Assembly: GCA_963513935.1 (NCBI GenBank)
Contig: OY740772.1
Location: 104,183,989 to 104,247,988, forward strand
Length of the DNA: 64,000 bases
Source: Aphrophora alni
Taxonomy: Eukaryota; Arthropoda; Insecta; Hemiptera; Aphrophoridae
Direction: 5' to 3'
Shown here: positions 34,487-44,547 of the stretch, in pieces
How the letters are laid out: the number at the start of each line of letters is the position of its first letter
Numbering within the stretch: position 1 is the stretch's first letter
The notes under the pieces: generated by a model
Database searches by the model: none
What the model was told of the DNA's origin: nothing
Seen by the model: the letters and a program-made list of their open reading frames with translations, nothing else
Position numbers and translations under genes: made by a program

Positions 34487-34679
34487 TTCACATTATACAA
34501 ACTAGTGGATATTTCTTGTATAAGTTATGTGATATTTAATTTGTGATATGATTTATATTTATCACGTATATTAATATATATCTAAACCTTATTTAAAACC
34601 TCCTTATACTTTTTAACCATCCGGTAAGTAACATAGAACTTGTATATAAACATAAAATTAACAATAAATAATACACAAA

Positions 34680-35580
34680 ATGAAAATAATCAAATATTGC
34701 TGAATAGGTGTTTGGAAATTATGAAAACATCTTTAATATCAGAAACCAAAATCCCTTATTTCGCATTGATTGCAAGCCCTAAGATTACGAAAAATTGTTG
34801 AATTGAAAGTAAGAAAACATAGAGAATGAAATCTGAAAATAATTTATACCTTCTACAAACTATAACTATATAGAAAACTCTGAACCTTGTAAGATTTAAT
34901 TAAACTAACTCCACTTCCTGTTAATGATGTTGTAGATAGTATTTAAATACACCAGTGAATTTACATACATATTAACGAAATTCGTATAAACTTTATTTCT
35001 TTGTTCTATATTTATAATTATATTAGACATTTGTTTCATGGAAAATATATGTTTTATTTGCTTACACAAAATAACTTCGTTAAAACAACCTCCGAACACG
35101 TGTGAAAAGAATACGGATATAATAATTAGGTTCCTCTGATACTTATTGTTGGCAACAGTTTTGTCACTGGCTATAAACCAGTGATGCCAACTGAGTTATC
35201 TGGCACAACACATGGCTTTGTTATTACATCTTCCTGGCACATGTATTAAACTACTGAAGTTCAAAAAGTCCCATAAAATTATGTGTGTACAGTGTACGAG
35301 AATCATATATTTCGTCATAGAGTTGGTACTTAATATTATGTGCCAAGGTTGCATAATACCCATTATTTGGTATCATTGTTCGTGCCAGTGTTTAGGATAT
35401 TTTGTTTTAACAAAACTAATAAGAAGTTATAATTCCTACATTTCCCACAGTCTACTTCGCTCTGCAGTCTCTGTAATGAAGTCACGTTTATATTTCTATG
35501 ATGTAAAGTTAAACTAACTTTAATATAAAATACTTTTTATTTTATTTATTATAATGTTGGTAATGTTATTTCTGTTGTAT
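34680..35580 (+). repeat. dispersed element D, 3' part, copy 1
   Basis: Matches 51880-52690: 'taattatgaaaa', 'accttct..aaactat', 'atttaattaaactaactcc', 'cttcctgttaatgat'-like, and at the end 'cacagtct(a/g)cttc', 'tctctgtaa', 'gtcac.tttatatttct' and 'aaagttaaa'. The 101-codon ORF at 35212-35517 lies on it and is not shared as an ORF by the second copy. Confidence 0.7.
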
Positions 35581-35599
35581 TTTAAGGCTCAAAAACATT

Positions 35600-36375
35600 T
35601 CAATCACCATCATCATTCTCGGTGCATTTGTTGGGCCTAGCCTCTACCATCACCCATCTCATCTCCATTCTATTCTATCCTTCACCACAGGTCTCTAATT
35701 CTGGATACCCATTCTTATGAGGTCTTCCTCAATGCTGTATAATCATTTTCCTTGGCCTCCTTCCTCCTGATATTCCTTGAAATATTTTCTTATCTATTCT
35801 TTACAAGTGGTCTAACCACCTTTTCTTGCCTTTTTTTTAAAAAACAAATAATATTCCAGATTCTGTATACACCGGTTGCAATGCGTTGTGTTATTAACAT
35901 CCTTAACTGCTCCAAATATCTTTCTTTAGATTTTCTTTCCTACTTTCTGACCAACCCTTCCTCTGTCATTGCCAATGTCTACGCTTCACCCGTAGATGAA
36001 AACTAATCGTAATATTCTTTATAGATTTCTATTTTTGTGGCATTGATTTCGACTTCTTGTAATGCAAAGTAGACTCTATTACCTACCGCTATTCCTGATT
36101 ATATTTCTATAGTCATACAGCTTCTACTTGTTACCAGGGAACACATGTAACCAAAACATAAAACCCTATCAATCCACCTTTCTATAAGCATCAATCTATT
36201 TGCTTCGGCTTTCTTGACGACACTACCAGCTTTATCTTTCCAAGACCTATGCTTCATACTATTGTTTTCACTCCTACATAAGTTTCCTCCAGATCTCTTT
36301 CCGTTTCTAGCTACGTATTGATAAAAATATTCCCTTATTAAAACTAATTTAAAATTTTGTATTTTACTATACATA
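35600..36375 (-). pseudogene. decayed LINE, reverse transcriptase C-terminal part
   Basis: Reading the minus strand in shifting frames recovers the C-terminal third of an apurinic-endonuclease type LINE protein. From 36375 down: IDRVLCFGYMCSLVTS (compare the 'FKYLGS.vT' segment after the RT palm), then RIAVGNRVYFALQ (the 'RIAAGN..yfaL' thumb segment), IFGAVKDVNNTTHCNR (the 'ifGPv.....wr.r.n' segment), GGRRPRK and finally IEEDLIRMGIQN with a downstream DRIEWR. The last two match the 'GRPRkRW.d.ve.DL...g..nWr....DR..WR' tail common in arthropod LINEs. Stops and frameshifts interrupt every block. A similar tail is seen on the plus strand at 39810-39930. Confidence 0.75.
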
Positions 36376-36939
36376 TAATTCCTACATAGAAATCATTATC
36401 AATGGAAGTAGAGTTAGTTTAATTATATTAGTTTAAACAATAGTTTACGAAAGGTATAAATAAATTTTGGATTTAATCGTCTACTTTCGCTTACTTTTAA
36501 TTAAACTATATTTCATAAAATAAAGGCCTTCATTCGATAAAAAAAAAAAGGATTTCTAATGTCCGATAATCCAGGGGTTTTATAATTTCCAAAAAACATG
36601 GGAAGCTTTTTAAAGTTTGAGCTTCAAAATTTATTATTTTGCTTTCTTATGCAGTATACAAGTTTCTTGTAAATATATACGTTTTTCTGGTATACAGTCA
36701 ACATCTTTGACCGTCATTCAAAACGTACGAGATGCCGAAAGACTTGGTGGCAATTGATTCTTGACCACGAGTAAAATAGAACTAGAAAATATCTGTTTTA
36801 ACATCCATGAGCTCATATGAAGTCTCTCTGTACGTTCTCAATTTTAAATCAAAAGTGGTAATAATTTGATACGTTTTTCAAATAAATAAAATTTGAAAAT
36901 ATCGTATTGTTTCTATTAATATAGTTGATACAAATTAGT
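36376..36939. other. no feature recognised
   Basis: AT-rich DNA, no ORF. Confidence 0.4.
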
Positions 36940-37560
36940 AAAAGACATTTATAGCTGAATGCCTTTTAGATAATAACTTTGTTACAGTCTGTGGGATCAG
37001 AAAGCCCATCTCTACAATAATAACCAACCCTTTGTTGACAGAGTCTGTTCTTAACTCCCTGTAAAATAATTAATTAATTTAAGTTCATTTCAACCTACTA
37101 CTCTAAAGGTACACAATTTAATTAAGTTTGTTATGAATAAAGATGAGGCGTAGTTTTGTAATGCGAGATTCTATAATAAAGCATTGTTTAGGAGAAATGG
37201 AAGTAAAATTAATAAAATTTCTTGTTAGCACAATTAAAAGTAAAATTTATAACAATTAACTGTGCAAAAACATTAATCTAACTTTCTCAAGCGCCCACTC
37301 ACAAAAACAAAAACAATATTCTTCTCCATTTCCTCGGATATATCTCTAAAGAATTAAAAACTATTCTAGGTATGACCAAAGTACTCCCAGATACTGAATT
37401 GTTTTAACATTAATCCACACTTTTGTGCAGAAGAGCACTGCGCAGACAACAGACGAAAGGACATAGAAACTAAAAACATTCAGTCACACAAACAGATAGA
37501 CGAATAGACAAAAAAGACGGTAGACAGACAGACAAACAGGCAACAGTTAGTTAGCATTCA
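36940..37560 (+). repeat. dispersed element E copy
   Basis: Plus-strand relative of 15955-16560. 'agaaagcccatctctacaat', 'aaccaaccctttgttgacag', 'gttcatttcaacctact', 'gaataaagatgaggcg', 'tgcaaaaacatt' and a GACA-rich tail ('gacagacagacaaacaggc') are visible. An L copy in inverted orientation follows at 37785-38065. Confidence 0.75.
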
Positions 37561-37684
37561 TAGAAAACAACTTTAATAAGCTTAGAAGACCTCAAAACAA
37601 ATTTTCACTCAAAAATCAAAATTCATTTTTTTATAAATCCCAATCTTTCTTATACTACGTATATTTCCAAATATAGGTAATGTG

Positions 37685-37687
<3 letters not shown>

Positions 37688-37767
<80 letters not shown>
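37688..37767. repeat. (TA)40 microsatellite
   Basis: About 80 bp of uninterrupted TA lies between the E and L parts of one composite repeat copy. Its true length may be misjudged in assembly. Confidence 0.97.
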
Positions 37768-37770
<3 letters not shown>

Positions 37771-37784
37771 GACACATGATCACT

Positions 37785-38065
37785 CTTAGCGTCGTTTCTT
37801 TTTTATAAAACTTATAATCCTTATTTGAATTGGTGACACTGAAACTGGATTTGTGATTTTACTAAAAGTTATTTTTAAAATGAATATTTTTTTTATCAGG
37901 TGTGAGATACGACAGAATATCTTTTGATAAATGGATGGACAAGTCCTACACCTGGCAACATATTTTTTTACAAATTAAAACGTTACATAAATTACAGCGA
38001 TTTGTCATTCATTGCCTACTGGATCTCCTTGGGCTAAACATTACTTGTTTCGCCAATGTATGTGA
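37785..38065 (-). repeat. dispersed repeat L copy
   Basis: The reverse complement of this segment follows 20400-20740 and 60670-60970: 'gtgtgagatacgacagaat' mirrors 'attctgtcgtatttcacac', and 'gcgatttgtcattcattgcc' mirrors 'ggcattgaatgacaaatcgc'. The 64-codon ORF at 37902-38096 is a reading of this repeat. Confidence 0.75.
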
Positions 38066-38261
38066 AATATTGTCACAAAACTACCAGTTATTTTAGAAGG
38101 TGGCTTTATTTATGATATTTAATTATAATAATCAAGCCACACTCATTGATATTACAAAATAATAAATGTCACATCTAATAAATTTAAACAAGTATATAGA
38201 CCTAATTTTATTTTACTTAAATATGGTAATTATAAAAACTGGATATGAAAGAATATCAATG

Positions 38262-38462
38262 TTTTCAGGAAAGATCCCTCAAGAACTCATTTTTAGTGAG
38301 TATAGTTGTGGCAAACCCGTGATACCCTAACTGGAGCTTCCCTATCAGGTCTCTTGATCAGTCTTGTTTTCTTCCGACTCCTCACGCTATTAGAGTATTC
38401 GAGGGATAGCAGTCTCCATTGTAACTCTATTTTTGTTAAGAGGAAGCTAACCTAAGTGGTTT
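38262..38462 (-). repeat. dispersed repeat R copy
   Basis: Minus-strand copy: 'agtgagtatagttgtggcaa', 'ctaactggagcttccctatc', 'aggtctcttgatcag', 'cttgttttcttccgac' and 'tattcgagg' mirror the R order. It is partly rearranged. Confidence 0.6.
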
Positions 38463-38479
38463 CGTCTTTAACCCCCCCC

Positions 38480-39935
38480 CCTCACGACAAAGAGTATCAG
38501 AAAGTCAAAAAATGCAATAAGGCTGGAATAACATCTCCGATTTCAACAAAAATATACGACAGAGTATAGTAGATAATTTTCAGAAAATATAGAACAAAGT
38601 CAACATGAAAGTAGTAAGGGTCCCCAATACAAATAAACCAAAAGGAAGTTGAGGATGGATGAAAAACGTTAAATAACACAAGCAGTTGAACCTCGTGTTT
38701 TCCCGGATGACCTAATTAAGTACAAAACTCACAAGCTAGACGAACAACTGACCATTCTGTTCCAAGAGTGTAAGTGGTCCTACATATTTCCAATACTAAA
38801 AAAATAAAATAATATATATGTGATATCTACAAAGTGTTATCAACAATGTCTGCTTGCTTTCAGTAGAATATTTAACAACAGTGATAAAAACTGTATAGAG
38901 AATCAATATGAAGATTATGACACAGGAAAGGAAGCCAGCTTTAGGGCGATAGTACTACGGCTGATCATTTACTTATTAAAATGCAACCAATCCTAACCTC
39001 AAAAAAACATATGATAGTTTGCCGTTTACATAACTATAATATTCCACTGCTCATAACCGTGAAAAGTTTAAGGACTCGTATCAGAGAGATCACGGTCCTA
39101 AATATTAACCCTGATTCCAAATATACAGTAGTCGTATTGCTAACATTATTATGAATCTAAATAGTGAATACCATTTGCATCCCGTCAAATGACACTATCT
39201 ACAAAGGTTTTGGTGACAATCATGTCGTATTGGCTCAAGATTATGAACAGAACTTAACGGAAATTAGTGTTTAGCGATTTAATAAAGAAGAGAGAACATA
39301 TGTCGATAGACAACCAACAAAAAGACCTGATATTAGAAAATACTATAAACATAAATACTATAATATGTTAGACATACTATAAAAGTATGTAAAAGATATA
39401 CTTTACCTTCTTGTGAATGAATATACAACAAGGTATAAGAGCGGACGAAAAATTAAGGAAATAAAACATTCAGGAAAGAAGAGCAATAAATGGATTTCTG
39501 CAAATTAAACAGTTATCGAATCAAAACAAAAAGCAAATATATGTAAGGATCATCTTAACTTATGCTACAGAGAGATACGACGTATAAAAGTGAGAGCGAA
39601 GTGGATAAAACAGAAATGAATTTCTAGTCACGATCAACAGGTATTTCTAGAAGATGTACGATGATCAAACAGTGTAATTTACAGTTCTTTTGTTTTGACA
39701 GATGATGTTGAAACCAATCAGCTCGATTTGTATCGTCATGTAGCCTACAATGATTAAATGAATGTCTACTGCCAAAACTGATATTGGAATGAACACTGGC
39801 TGCAATGAGACGATGGGGGAACCGGAGGAAGAATTGGTTGAAAAGAAGAAAGAGAAACAATTGGAGGGGACAGGGAATGATGGAGACTGGTCATCGGAAA
39901 GCGGTCAATATTGCTATGGATTGTTCTGTTCCACA
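38480..39935 (+). pseudogene. decayed LINE reverse transcriptase
   Basis: A dead non-LTR reverse transcriptase, recognisable from its motif order across frames. About 38740-38800: LTILFQECKWSYIFP (the 'Lt.lfn.i......P' block). 38930-38980: EASFR then, after a 1-bp shift, DSTTADHLL (the 'GFR.grST.d.i' motif). 39006-39030: KKTYDSLPF ('kAyDsv'). 39205-39260: FGDNHVVLAQDYEQNL, the catalytic FADD box with two changes. 39480-39560: RAINGFLQIKQLSNQNKK and LTYATE (thumb). 39810-39930: RWGNRRKNWLKRRKR and onward, the 'GRPRkrW' tail. The altered catalytic box, stops and frameshifts make it inactive. It is probably the same broad LINE group as the remnant at 35600-36375. Confidence 0.75.
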
Positions 39936-40076
39936 CAGTATGTTGGCCTGACTAGACGAAACATCAAAACTAAAATTAAAGATCATTTATGTAATGTTCG
40001 ATTTTTCGTGTATTGTCTCGTACACTTCTCTAAAATGGAAATATTAAATTTAATATATTCTAATATGTAACAATTC
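39936..40076 (+). pseudogene. PLE GIY-YIG endonuclease fragment
   Basis: In one frame the stretch reads CSTQYVGLTRRNIKTKIKDH. This matches the second half of the PLE endonuclease motif (Cys, Y-V-G-x-T-x-R, basic helix, H), and the G-V-Y half is missing upstream. It is joined to the LINE tail before it without a clear boundary. It is older than and distinct from the PLE at 26710-27929. The 102-codon ORF at 39762-40070 runs across this junction and is not a real gene. Confidence 0.65.
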
Positions 40077-40155
40077 AAATAAATAAGTAATACCTTAAAC
40101 AGTTATTATTTATTATTCATCTTCAGACTTCCGACTGCCATAAATTATAAATAAA

Positions 40156-40160
<5 letters not shown>
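40077..40160 (+). repeat. left direct repeat flanking the I-type LINE
   Basis: Starts 'aaataaataagtaatacc' and ends 'ataaattgtt'. It matches 40848-40927 apart from 4 extra bases in the ATT-rich part. It is an exceptionally long target-site duplication candidate. Confidence 0.9.

Positions 40161-40188
<28 letters not shown>
40159..40188 (-). repeat. (TTA)10 tail of LINE
   Basis: On the minus strand this is (TAA)n, the kind of 3' end known for I-type LINEs. It lies at the 3' end of the minus-strand LINE and directly against the left flanking repeat. Confidence 0.9.
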
Positions 40189-40189
<1 letters not shown>

Positions 40190-40847
40190 GACTGGGGAGA
40201 GTGTTTTAAAAGCCTCCTGCACTGCGACCTAGTTAGATCTTTTGTGCCCCCTTCCTGTTGGACTCAGGAGAGATCTATGTCTTTGACAAAATTTATCAAA
40301 CCCCTGGTCGGGAGGTTTAGTAATTCTTCTTCCGAAATGAAGATAAATTCTAGAAATTTATGTCTTTTTTGGCATAAAGCCGGGCACTCCATGATGATGT
40401 GTTCCATACGTTCCACCTCTTCACCACAGTACCTGCAAGTATCATCGTCCACCAGGCCCATCTTACTTAAGTGATACCTGCAATGGATATGTCCTGTTAG
40501 TATACCACAGAGGAGTTTTAGCTCTCTTCTGCTTAGGTTTAGCACTTCCTTCCCTCTCTTTTTATTAGGGTTAAGGAACTTCTTGGAATGTATAAGACCC
40601 GGCAATGTATTCCAGGTTCTGTTGATTACTTTGTTGGCCCAGTTGGTAATAACAACCTCCTGGTAATCCCTAGGGCCAAATCCATACATAGGAAATGGCC
40701 CTGTAAAGGGTTTAAATGCACCAAGTTTAGCTTGCTGATCTGCTTCCTCGTTGCCTCCTATTCCCTCATGCCCTGGCACCCAGACAAGTTCAACTTTATT
40801 CTTGTACGCCAGCTGGTTTAGGGCCTGATGGCACTCGTGAAGCATCT
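40161..40847 (-). mobile_element. I-group LINE insertion, strongly 5'-truncated
   Basis: A 687-bp minus-strand insertion. Its 3' end is a TAA repeat, its 5' end is cut off within the RNase H domain at 40847, and it is flanked by direct repeats of about 80 bp. The protein frame is open through most of its length, so it is much younger than the surrounding LINE and PLE remnants, which it splits. RNase H with a TAA-repeat tail fits the I superfamily. The exact clade is not determined. Confidence 0.9.
40264..40845 (-). CDS. LINE RNase H and C-terminal Cys/His domain, truncated
   Basis: 193 codons starting at an internal Met near the 5' truncation. The upstream endonuclease, reverse transcriptase and first half of RNase H are absent. 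Residues 19-45 (VELVWVPGHEGIGGNEEAD...) are the end of RNase H, with the conserved His of 'PGHxGIxGNExAD' and the final catalytic Asp. The first two or three acidic catalytic residues would lie upstream and are missing. Residues 110-160 (LTGHIHCRYHLSKMG then CRYCGEEVERMEHIIMECPA) form the C-terminal region with a C-x2-C...H...C motif typical of these LINEs. In a complete element RNase H removes template RNA after first-strand synthesis. The frame is intact but the fragment is non-autonomous. Confidence 0.9.
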   Translation of the reverse strand: MLHECHQALNQLAYKNKVELVWVPGHEGIGGNEEADQQAKLGAFKPFTGPFPMYGFGPRDYQEVVITNWANKVINRTWNTLPGLIHSKKFLNPNKKRGKEVLNLSRRELKLLCGILTGHIHCRYHLSKMGLVDDDTCRYCGEEVERMEHIIMECPALCQKRHKFLEFIFISEEELLNLPTRGLINFVKDIDLS

Positions 40848-40927
40848 AAATAAATAAGTAATACCTTAAACAGTTATTATTATTCATCTTCAGACTTCCG
40901 ACTGCCATAAATTATAAATAAATTGTT
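40848..40927 (+). repeat. right direct repeat flanking the I-type LINE
   Basis: The second copy of the flanking sequence. It continues on its right into the PLE terminal pair ('aaacaccctattttattt'), so the original target was PLE-related DNA. Confidence 0.9.
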
Positions 40928-40964
40928 ATAAACACCCTATTTTATTTCTATAGCAGTCCTTAAT

Positions 40965-41018
40965 TATTTTGGATACATGTTTCGGCGTTACACAGACGGC
41001 ATCTTCAGGCTGACATTA
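40965..41018 (-). ncRNA. hammerhead-like motif, ACATGT loop
   Basis: Minus strand: CTGAAGA (41002-41008), a GC-containing stem II region and GAAAC (40979-40983) running into ACATGT. Stem I is poor. It is the partner of 41198-41250. Confidence 0.5.
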
Positions 41019-41197
41019 AATATTATACACATATATATGACATAGTGTTAAAACGTTAAAATTTATTACACTTATACGTGTCGTTATGTTAAAAACATAA
41101 AATGGTTTAGTGGCCACATGCTTAACCGACCGGTTAATTAACAAGTGTAATAAATTTTCACATTACAACAGTATATATATATAGTCTTTTAATATTA

Positions 41198-41250
41198 AGT
41201 GTCAGCCTGAAGATATCGTCTGTAAAGTGACGAAACATGTCGCATCACAT
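41198..41250 (+). ncRNA. hammerhead-like motif, ACATGT loop
   Basis: CTGAAGA (41207-41213), GAAAC (41232-41236), self-complementary ACATGT and a GUC triplet at 41239-41241. Stem II is short (CGTC against GAC). Core bases are intact but helices are weak. Confidence 0.5.
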
Positions 41251-41447
41251 AATTAAGAACTGCTATAGACATATAATAAGGTCTTTATAACCATTTATTT
41301 AAAACAATTAATTTTAAAATCATGTTTGGTGAGTAATACTATCAAAATAAATTTTTTAAGATAATAAAGTTTATAATCTATATTTTACTACGACATATAT
41401 AATTAATTTGAGTACATTATTCATCCATTCCTAGTATTATTTTAACT

Positions 41448-41492
41448 TCTGCTGACGCGTTTCGGATGTCTTCCATTTTCAGTAGCTACTTA
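41448..41492 (-). ncRNA. decayed hammerhead-like motif
   Basis: Minus strand: CTGAAAA (41476-41482) with one core change, TGGA/TCC stem II and GAAAC (41459-41463) followed by GCGTC, the same ACGCGT loop as the intact copies. Stem I is weak. Confidence 0.4.
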
Positions 41493-41904
41493 CTTCCTAC
41501 TTCGTCATTTTACTTCGGTAACCTCCGCCCCCGTTTTACTTGCAGGCTCCGCCCTCTTAGTTGAAGGCACCGTTCTAAGTTCCCTCCTCTTCTGATTGCC
41601 TTATTATCATGCTGCTAATTTAGTGTTTACAGTTTTGATGTTTTACTTAAGTTCTATTTTTTAAGAAGATAAGGTTTTTAAAGATTATGTGCGATTTATT
41701 ATATATTCATTTATCAACGTCTGTTTTAAAATCTTTTATGACGAAGTTAAAAAAATTAACTAAACATTTCTATAAATATTCATTATTTAACTATGGAATT
41801 CTTTAACTAATTGTTGTTTCTGTATTTTTTACGTGTTTACGAAAACGTATTCAGTATTTTTATGTGTGTATTTTCTTTACAAAAATATTAGTAAATTATA
41901 ACAA
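41493..41904. other. no gene recognised
   Basis: The first 100 bp are unusually GC-rich for the window ('ctccgcccccgttttacttg', 'aggctccgccctcttag'). The rest is AT-rich. No ORF is supported. Confidence 0.4.
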
Positions 41905-42420
41905 TCAAACTATAGCGTTGATTAATGAATCGAAATATATTTGTTTCTCTTTATTTTGTACAACAATGTCTGTGTTAATCGCATCGTTATTATTCATGTT
42001 CATCAAGAGACATTCCTACCACACGAGTAAAATCATCAAGGATACATTGTTAACAGAAATCCTTACAATAACGTTATTAATGACAATATCAACATTTACC
42101 ACTTGAGTGCTTAACAATTGAATACGTTACGTCATTTATCATTTATAATGCTTCTCCTAATAATAGCCTACACAGTAATGATCTGTCGACGGTATTCTGC
42201 ATGTTTCACATACTGCGAAGTCTGTCATTATGACATTTATAAGAATACCTGTTTCCATATTGCGGTTTATATAATTTGGAATCCTTTAAAATTGGATTAG
42301 TTTAATTGAAACAATTTTATTTGTGATTTAAATATATTGCTGATTTGTGAGTTGCAGTTTTTAATGTTGTGTTTAATCGAAACTTTGACTTGCGAAATAA
42401 AATTTAGACAACCTTAGCAA
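41905..42420 (-). repeat. dispersed repeat C, minus-strand copy
   Basis: Reverse complement of 58300-58745 over nearly its full length, and of 19135-19445 in part. ORFs at 41864-42106 and 42118-42300 are translations of this repeat. Part of its outer end (about 42300-42420) recurs, diverged, at 42590-42720 ('gatttaaatatattgct' against 'gattggaatatattgct', then 'gaaataaaat'). Confidence 0.8.
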
Positions 42421-43371
42421 TAGAATAATCATTCAAATATTCGACCATATATAATATTCAATATTATTTTGTAATATATTTCAATAATATATCAAATCCG
42501 TAACTGGGGAACCTGCTACTGAAATATGTCACCTAGTTTGTTGTTTAACATTTTGTCATGTCTCATTTATGTTGCTATATTTTGTTTGCTTTAGTTCAAT
42601 TCAATACATTTTTAGATGTGATTGGAATATATTGCTTATTGGAAAATGTAGTTTTTAATTTAATGTTTAAGTTGAATATCCTATGTGTGAAATAAAATAG
42701 AGAAAATTTTCGCAAAAGAATAAATAAAAAATATCAATAGCAGAAATGTTGTTTTACTTTTAACTGTACACTCTGATCAAGTTTCTCAATTCTAACACTA
42801 GAGTACCCCTTAATTTTACATAATGTAGTAAAAGGTATTTTCAATAAATCACATTGGGGGAATTTAGGTTTTTAAGAAACAATATAATTTTTTTCTATTT
42901 TCGATACAGAGATTAGACCAAAGACGGTTCAGTTCTCGAAATTTCTAAATGTAAACATGAGTCACAAATGATATCTTATTGAAGCACATTTTGAGAAAAC
43001 ATTTTTCAACATCGTTTACCATTTCAAAATGGTAATTATTATTGTAATTTAGGTATTTATGTTTGTGTTTTTTTAATGTGACTATGTTAAACTTGATTTA
43101 AATTCAAACAAATAAAGAATCAGCTTTAAAACTTAAAACTACTCGATCACTTTTAGATAATATATTTATTATAAGTCAAGTTGTTTTTAATTTTAAGTCG
43201 ATAGAAAAACAAACACTTCTCTATTTGAAATATGTTTTATCAACTATCATTTTTCGATATTAATTCAAAAAATGGTTGATCACCGTCAATCAAGGTTTAG
43301 AATATATAATGTAACAATAATATAATTATAAGAAACTACCTTGTGTCCGTCCAACAATCTTCTGAAGTAAT
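42421..43371. other. mostly unassigned, with a repeated C end
   Basis: 42590-42720 duplicates the outer end of the C copy. The remainder is AT-rich with no ORF. Confidence 0.4.
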
Positions 43372-43422
43372 CGCAGTTAACCGGTTTCAGTGGTCTAGAC
43401 CACCATCTTTAGATCTACTAGA
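43372..43422 (-). ncRNA. hammerhead-like motif, ACCGGT loop
   Basis: Minus strand: CTAAAGA (43406-43412) with one core change, a strong stem II (GTGGTC against GACCAC) and GAAAC (43384-43388) running into self-complementary ACCGGT and a GUU triplet. The core change probably inactivates it. Confidence 0.45.
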
Positions 43423-43509
43423 ATTAAGTCTCAAACACAATCTAAAGTCATGAAATATAAATGTTTCCCACTTTGGGATCGGTAAGAAACGTAAATTGTT
43501 TTTCTTGTC

Positions 43510-43698
43510 ATGATGAATAAACAAATGCAAAATCAGCAACACATATGCAACACCACACAAACACACTTAGAACTAATCAGTGTGGTTGAATTAGGTACTC
43601 TCTTCCAAGTAGATGAAGTTGCAACTCAACTAGATGGACACAAGGTAATTTCTTACAATTACATTATTATTAATATACAATCCTGGTCCTATGATTAA
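43510..43698 (+). other. short ORF with exon-like stretch, not called a gene
   Basis: 62 codons from ATG. Residues 18-47 have balanced composition (LELISVVELGTLFQVDEVA) followed at codon level by 'aaggtaatt', which resembles a splice donor. No domain is recognised and no neighbouring exon was found. It could be a stray or decayed exon. Confidence is low. Confidence 0.2.
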
Positions 43699-44114
43699 TC
43701 ACTTTTTGTGGATTTTCTTATCAGGTTTCCCACAAACAATTCGTTTTCTCTTGTGGATCGATAGATAAGTGTTTCTATTTTATCCTTTCTTTATAATGAT
43801 AACTTATTAAATTTTTTTTTTTAATTACGATAAAGTTATATATACAGTAATACATGGTTGATTTCACTTCTACCACACTTAAAGCTACTCACCGAATTCT
43901 TTTATTTTTTTTCAATATGGAGTATATATTTTTCACATACTTTAATAAGACAATGTAAAAATGACCCACAAACCATACAATATATAAGGATAAGATAATA
44001 GTAATGTTTTAAGAACTAATAAATTGAACTTGTAAATTTATTTTTCTGCCTATATTGTCTTAATTTGTTTACCATTCAGTCCGGTTTAAAAATACATTTT
44101 CACAAATACCTAGA
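43699..44114. other. no feature recognised
   Basis: AT-rich DNA. Confidence 0.4.
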
Positions 44115-44400
44115 TAAATCTAAGAATCCATTAGGATAACTCAAACATTTTATATGTCCTTAAAACTGTCCTACATATATGTGTATGTATCTGGGTGCAG
44201 TAACATTTCATACCATTATTTCACTGAGAGTACGAATATTGACAGAGCTCTTTGCAAATATAATATCCTACTGTATTTGCTTTGCAATCACACATTGTGA
44301 TTATAGATTAAATCAAAGGAAAGAACAAAATTTGTGAATGAAATATAATTTATGTTTATGACGCTCCTCATTTACAATATAAATATTTGGGAGTTATTAT
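44115..44400 (+). repeat. dispersed repeat H, copy 2
   Basis: Matches 27935-28225 with the same block order ('aaaactgtcctacatata', 'cagtaacatttcataccatt', 'tattgacagagctctt', 'ttaaatcaaaggaaagaac'). Confidence 0.65.
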
Positions 44401-44492
44401 ATCTCTATCAGATATATATATAATATTAATCAGATAGATATATCTCTATCAGATAGATATATATAATATTAATATAAATATCTATCAGTTAT

Positions 44493-44542
<50 letters not shown>
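44399..44542. repeat. GATA/TA simple-sequence tract
   Basis: Two near-repeats of 'atctctatcagata(g)atata...taatattaat' are followed by 'tctatcag' and an (AT)21 run at 44501-44542. Confidence 0.85.

Positions 44543-44547
<5 letters not shown>

Larger units (their letters stand above)
40948..41268. mobile_element. inverted pair of PLE ends with hammerhead cores
   Basis: Arms 40948-41074 and 41139-41268 are imperfect reverse complements, from 'ctatagcagt' to 'actgctatag' at the outer edges and 'aaatttattacactt' to 'aagtgtaataaattt' inside. Each arm holds CTGAAGA followed by GAAAC. Inverted terminal repeats with ribozymes are known in PLEs. With the endonuclease fragment at 39936 this is probably the end of one old PLE, now split by the I-type LINE. 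Confidence 0.7.

Noticed and set aside
39762..40070. 102-codon ORF mixing acidic residues and a GIY-YIG-like end
   Set aside because: It runs across the junction of a decayed LINE tail and a PLE fragment. The LINE part fits better in another frame.
41864..42300. Two hydrophobic ORFs that look membrane-like
   Set aside because: They lie entirely in dispersed repeat C and are not open in its other copies. AT-rich DNA easily yields Phe/Ile/Leu-rich frames.
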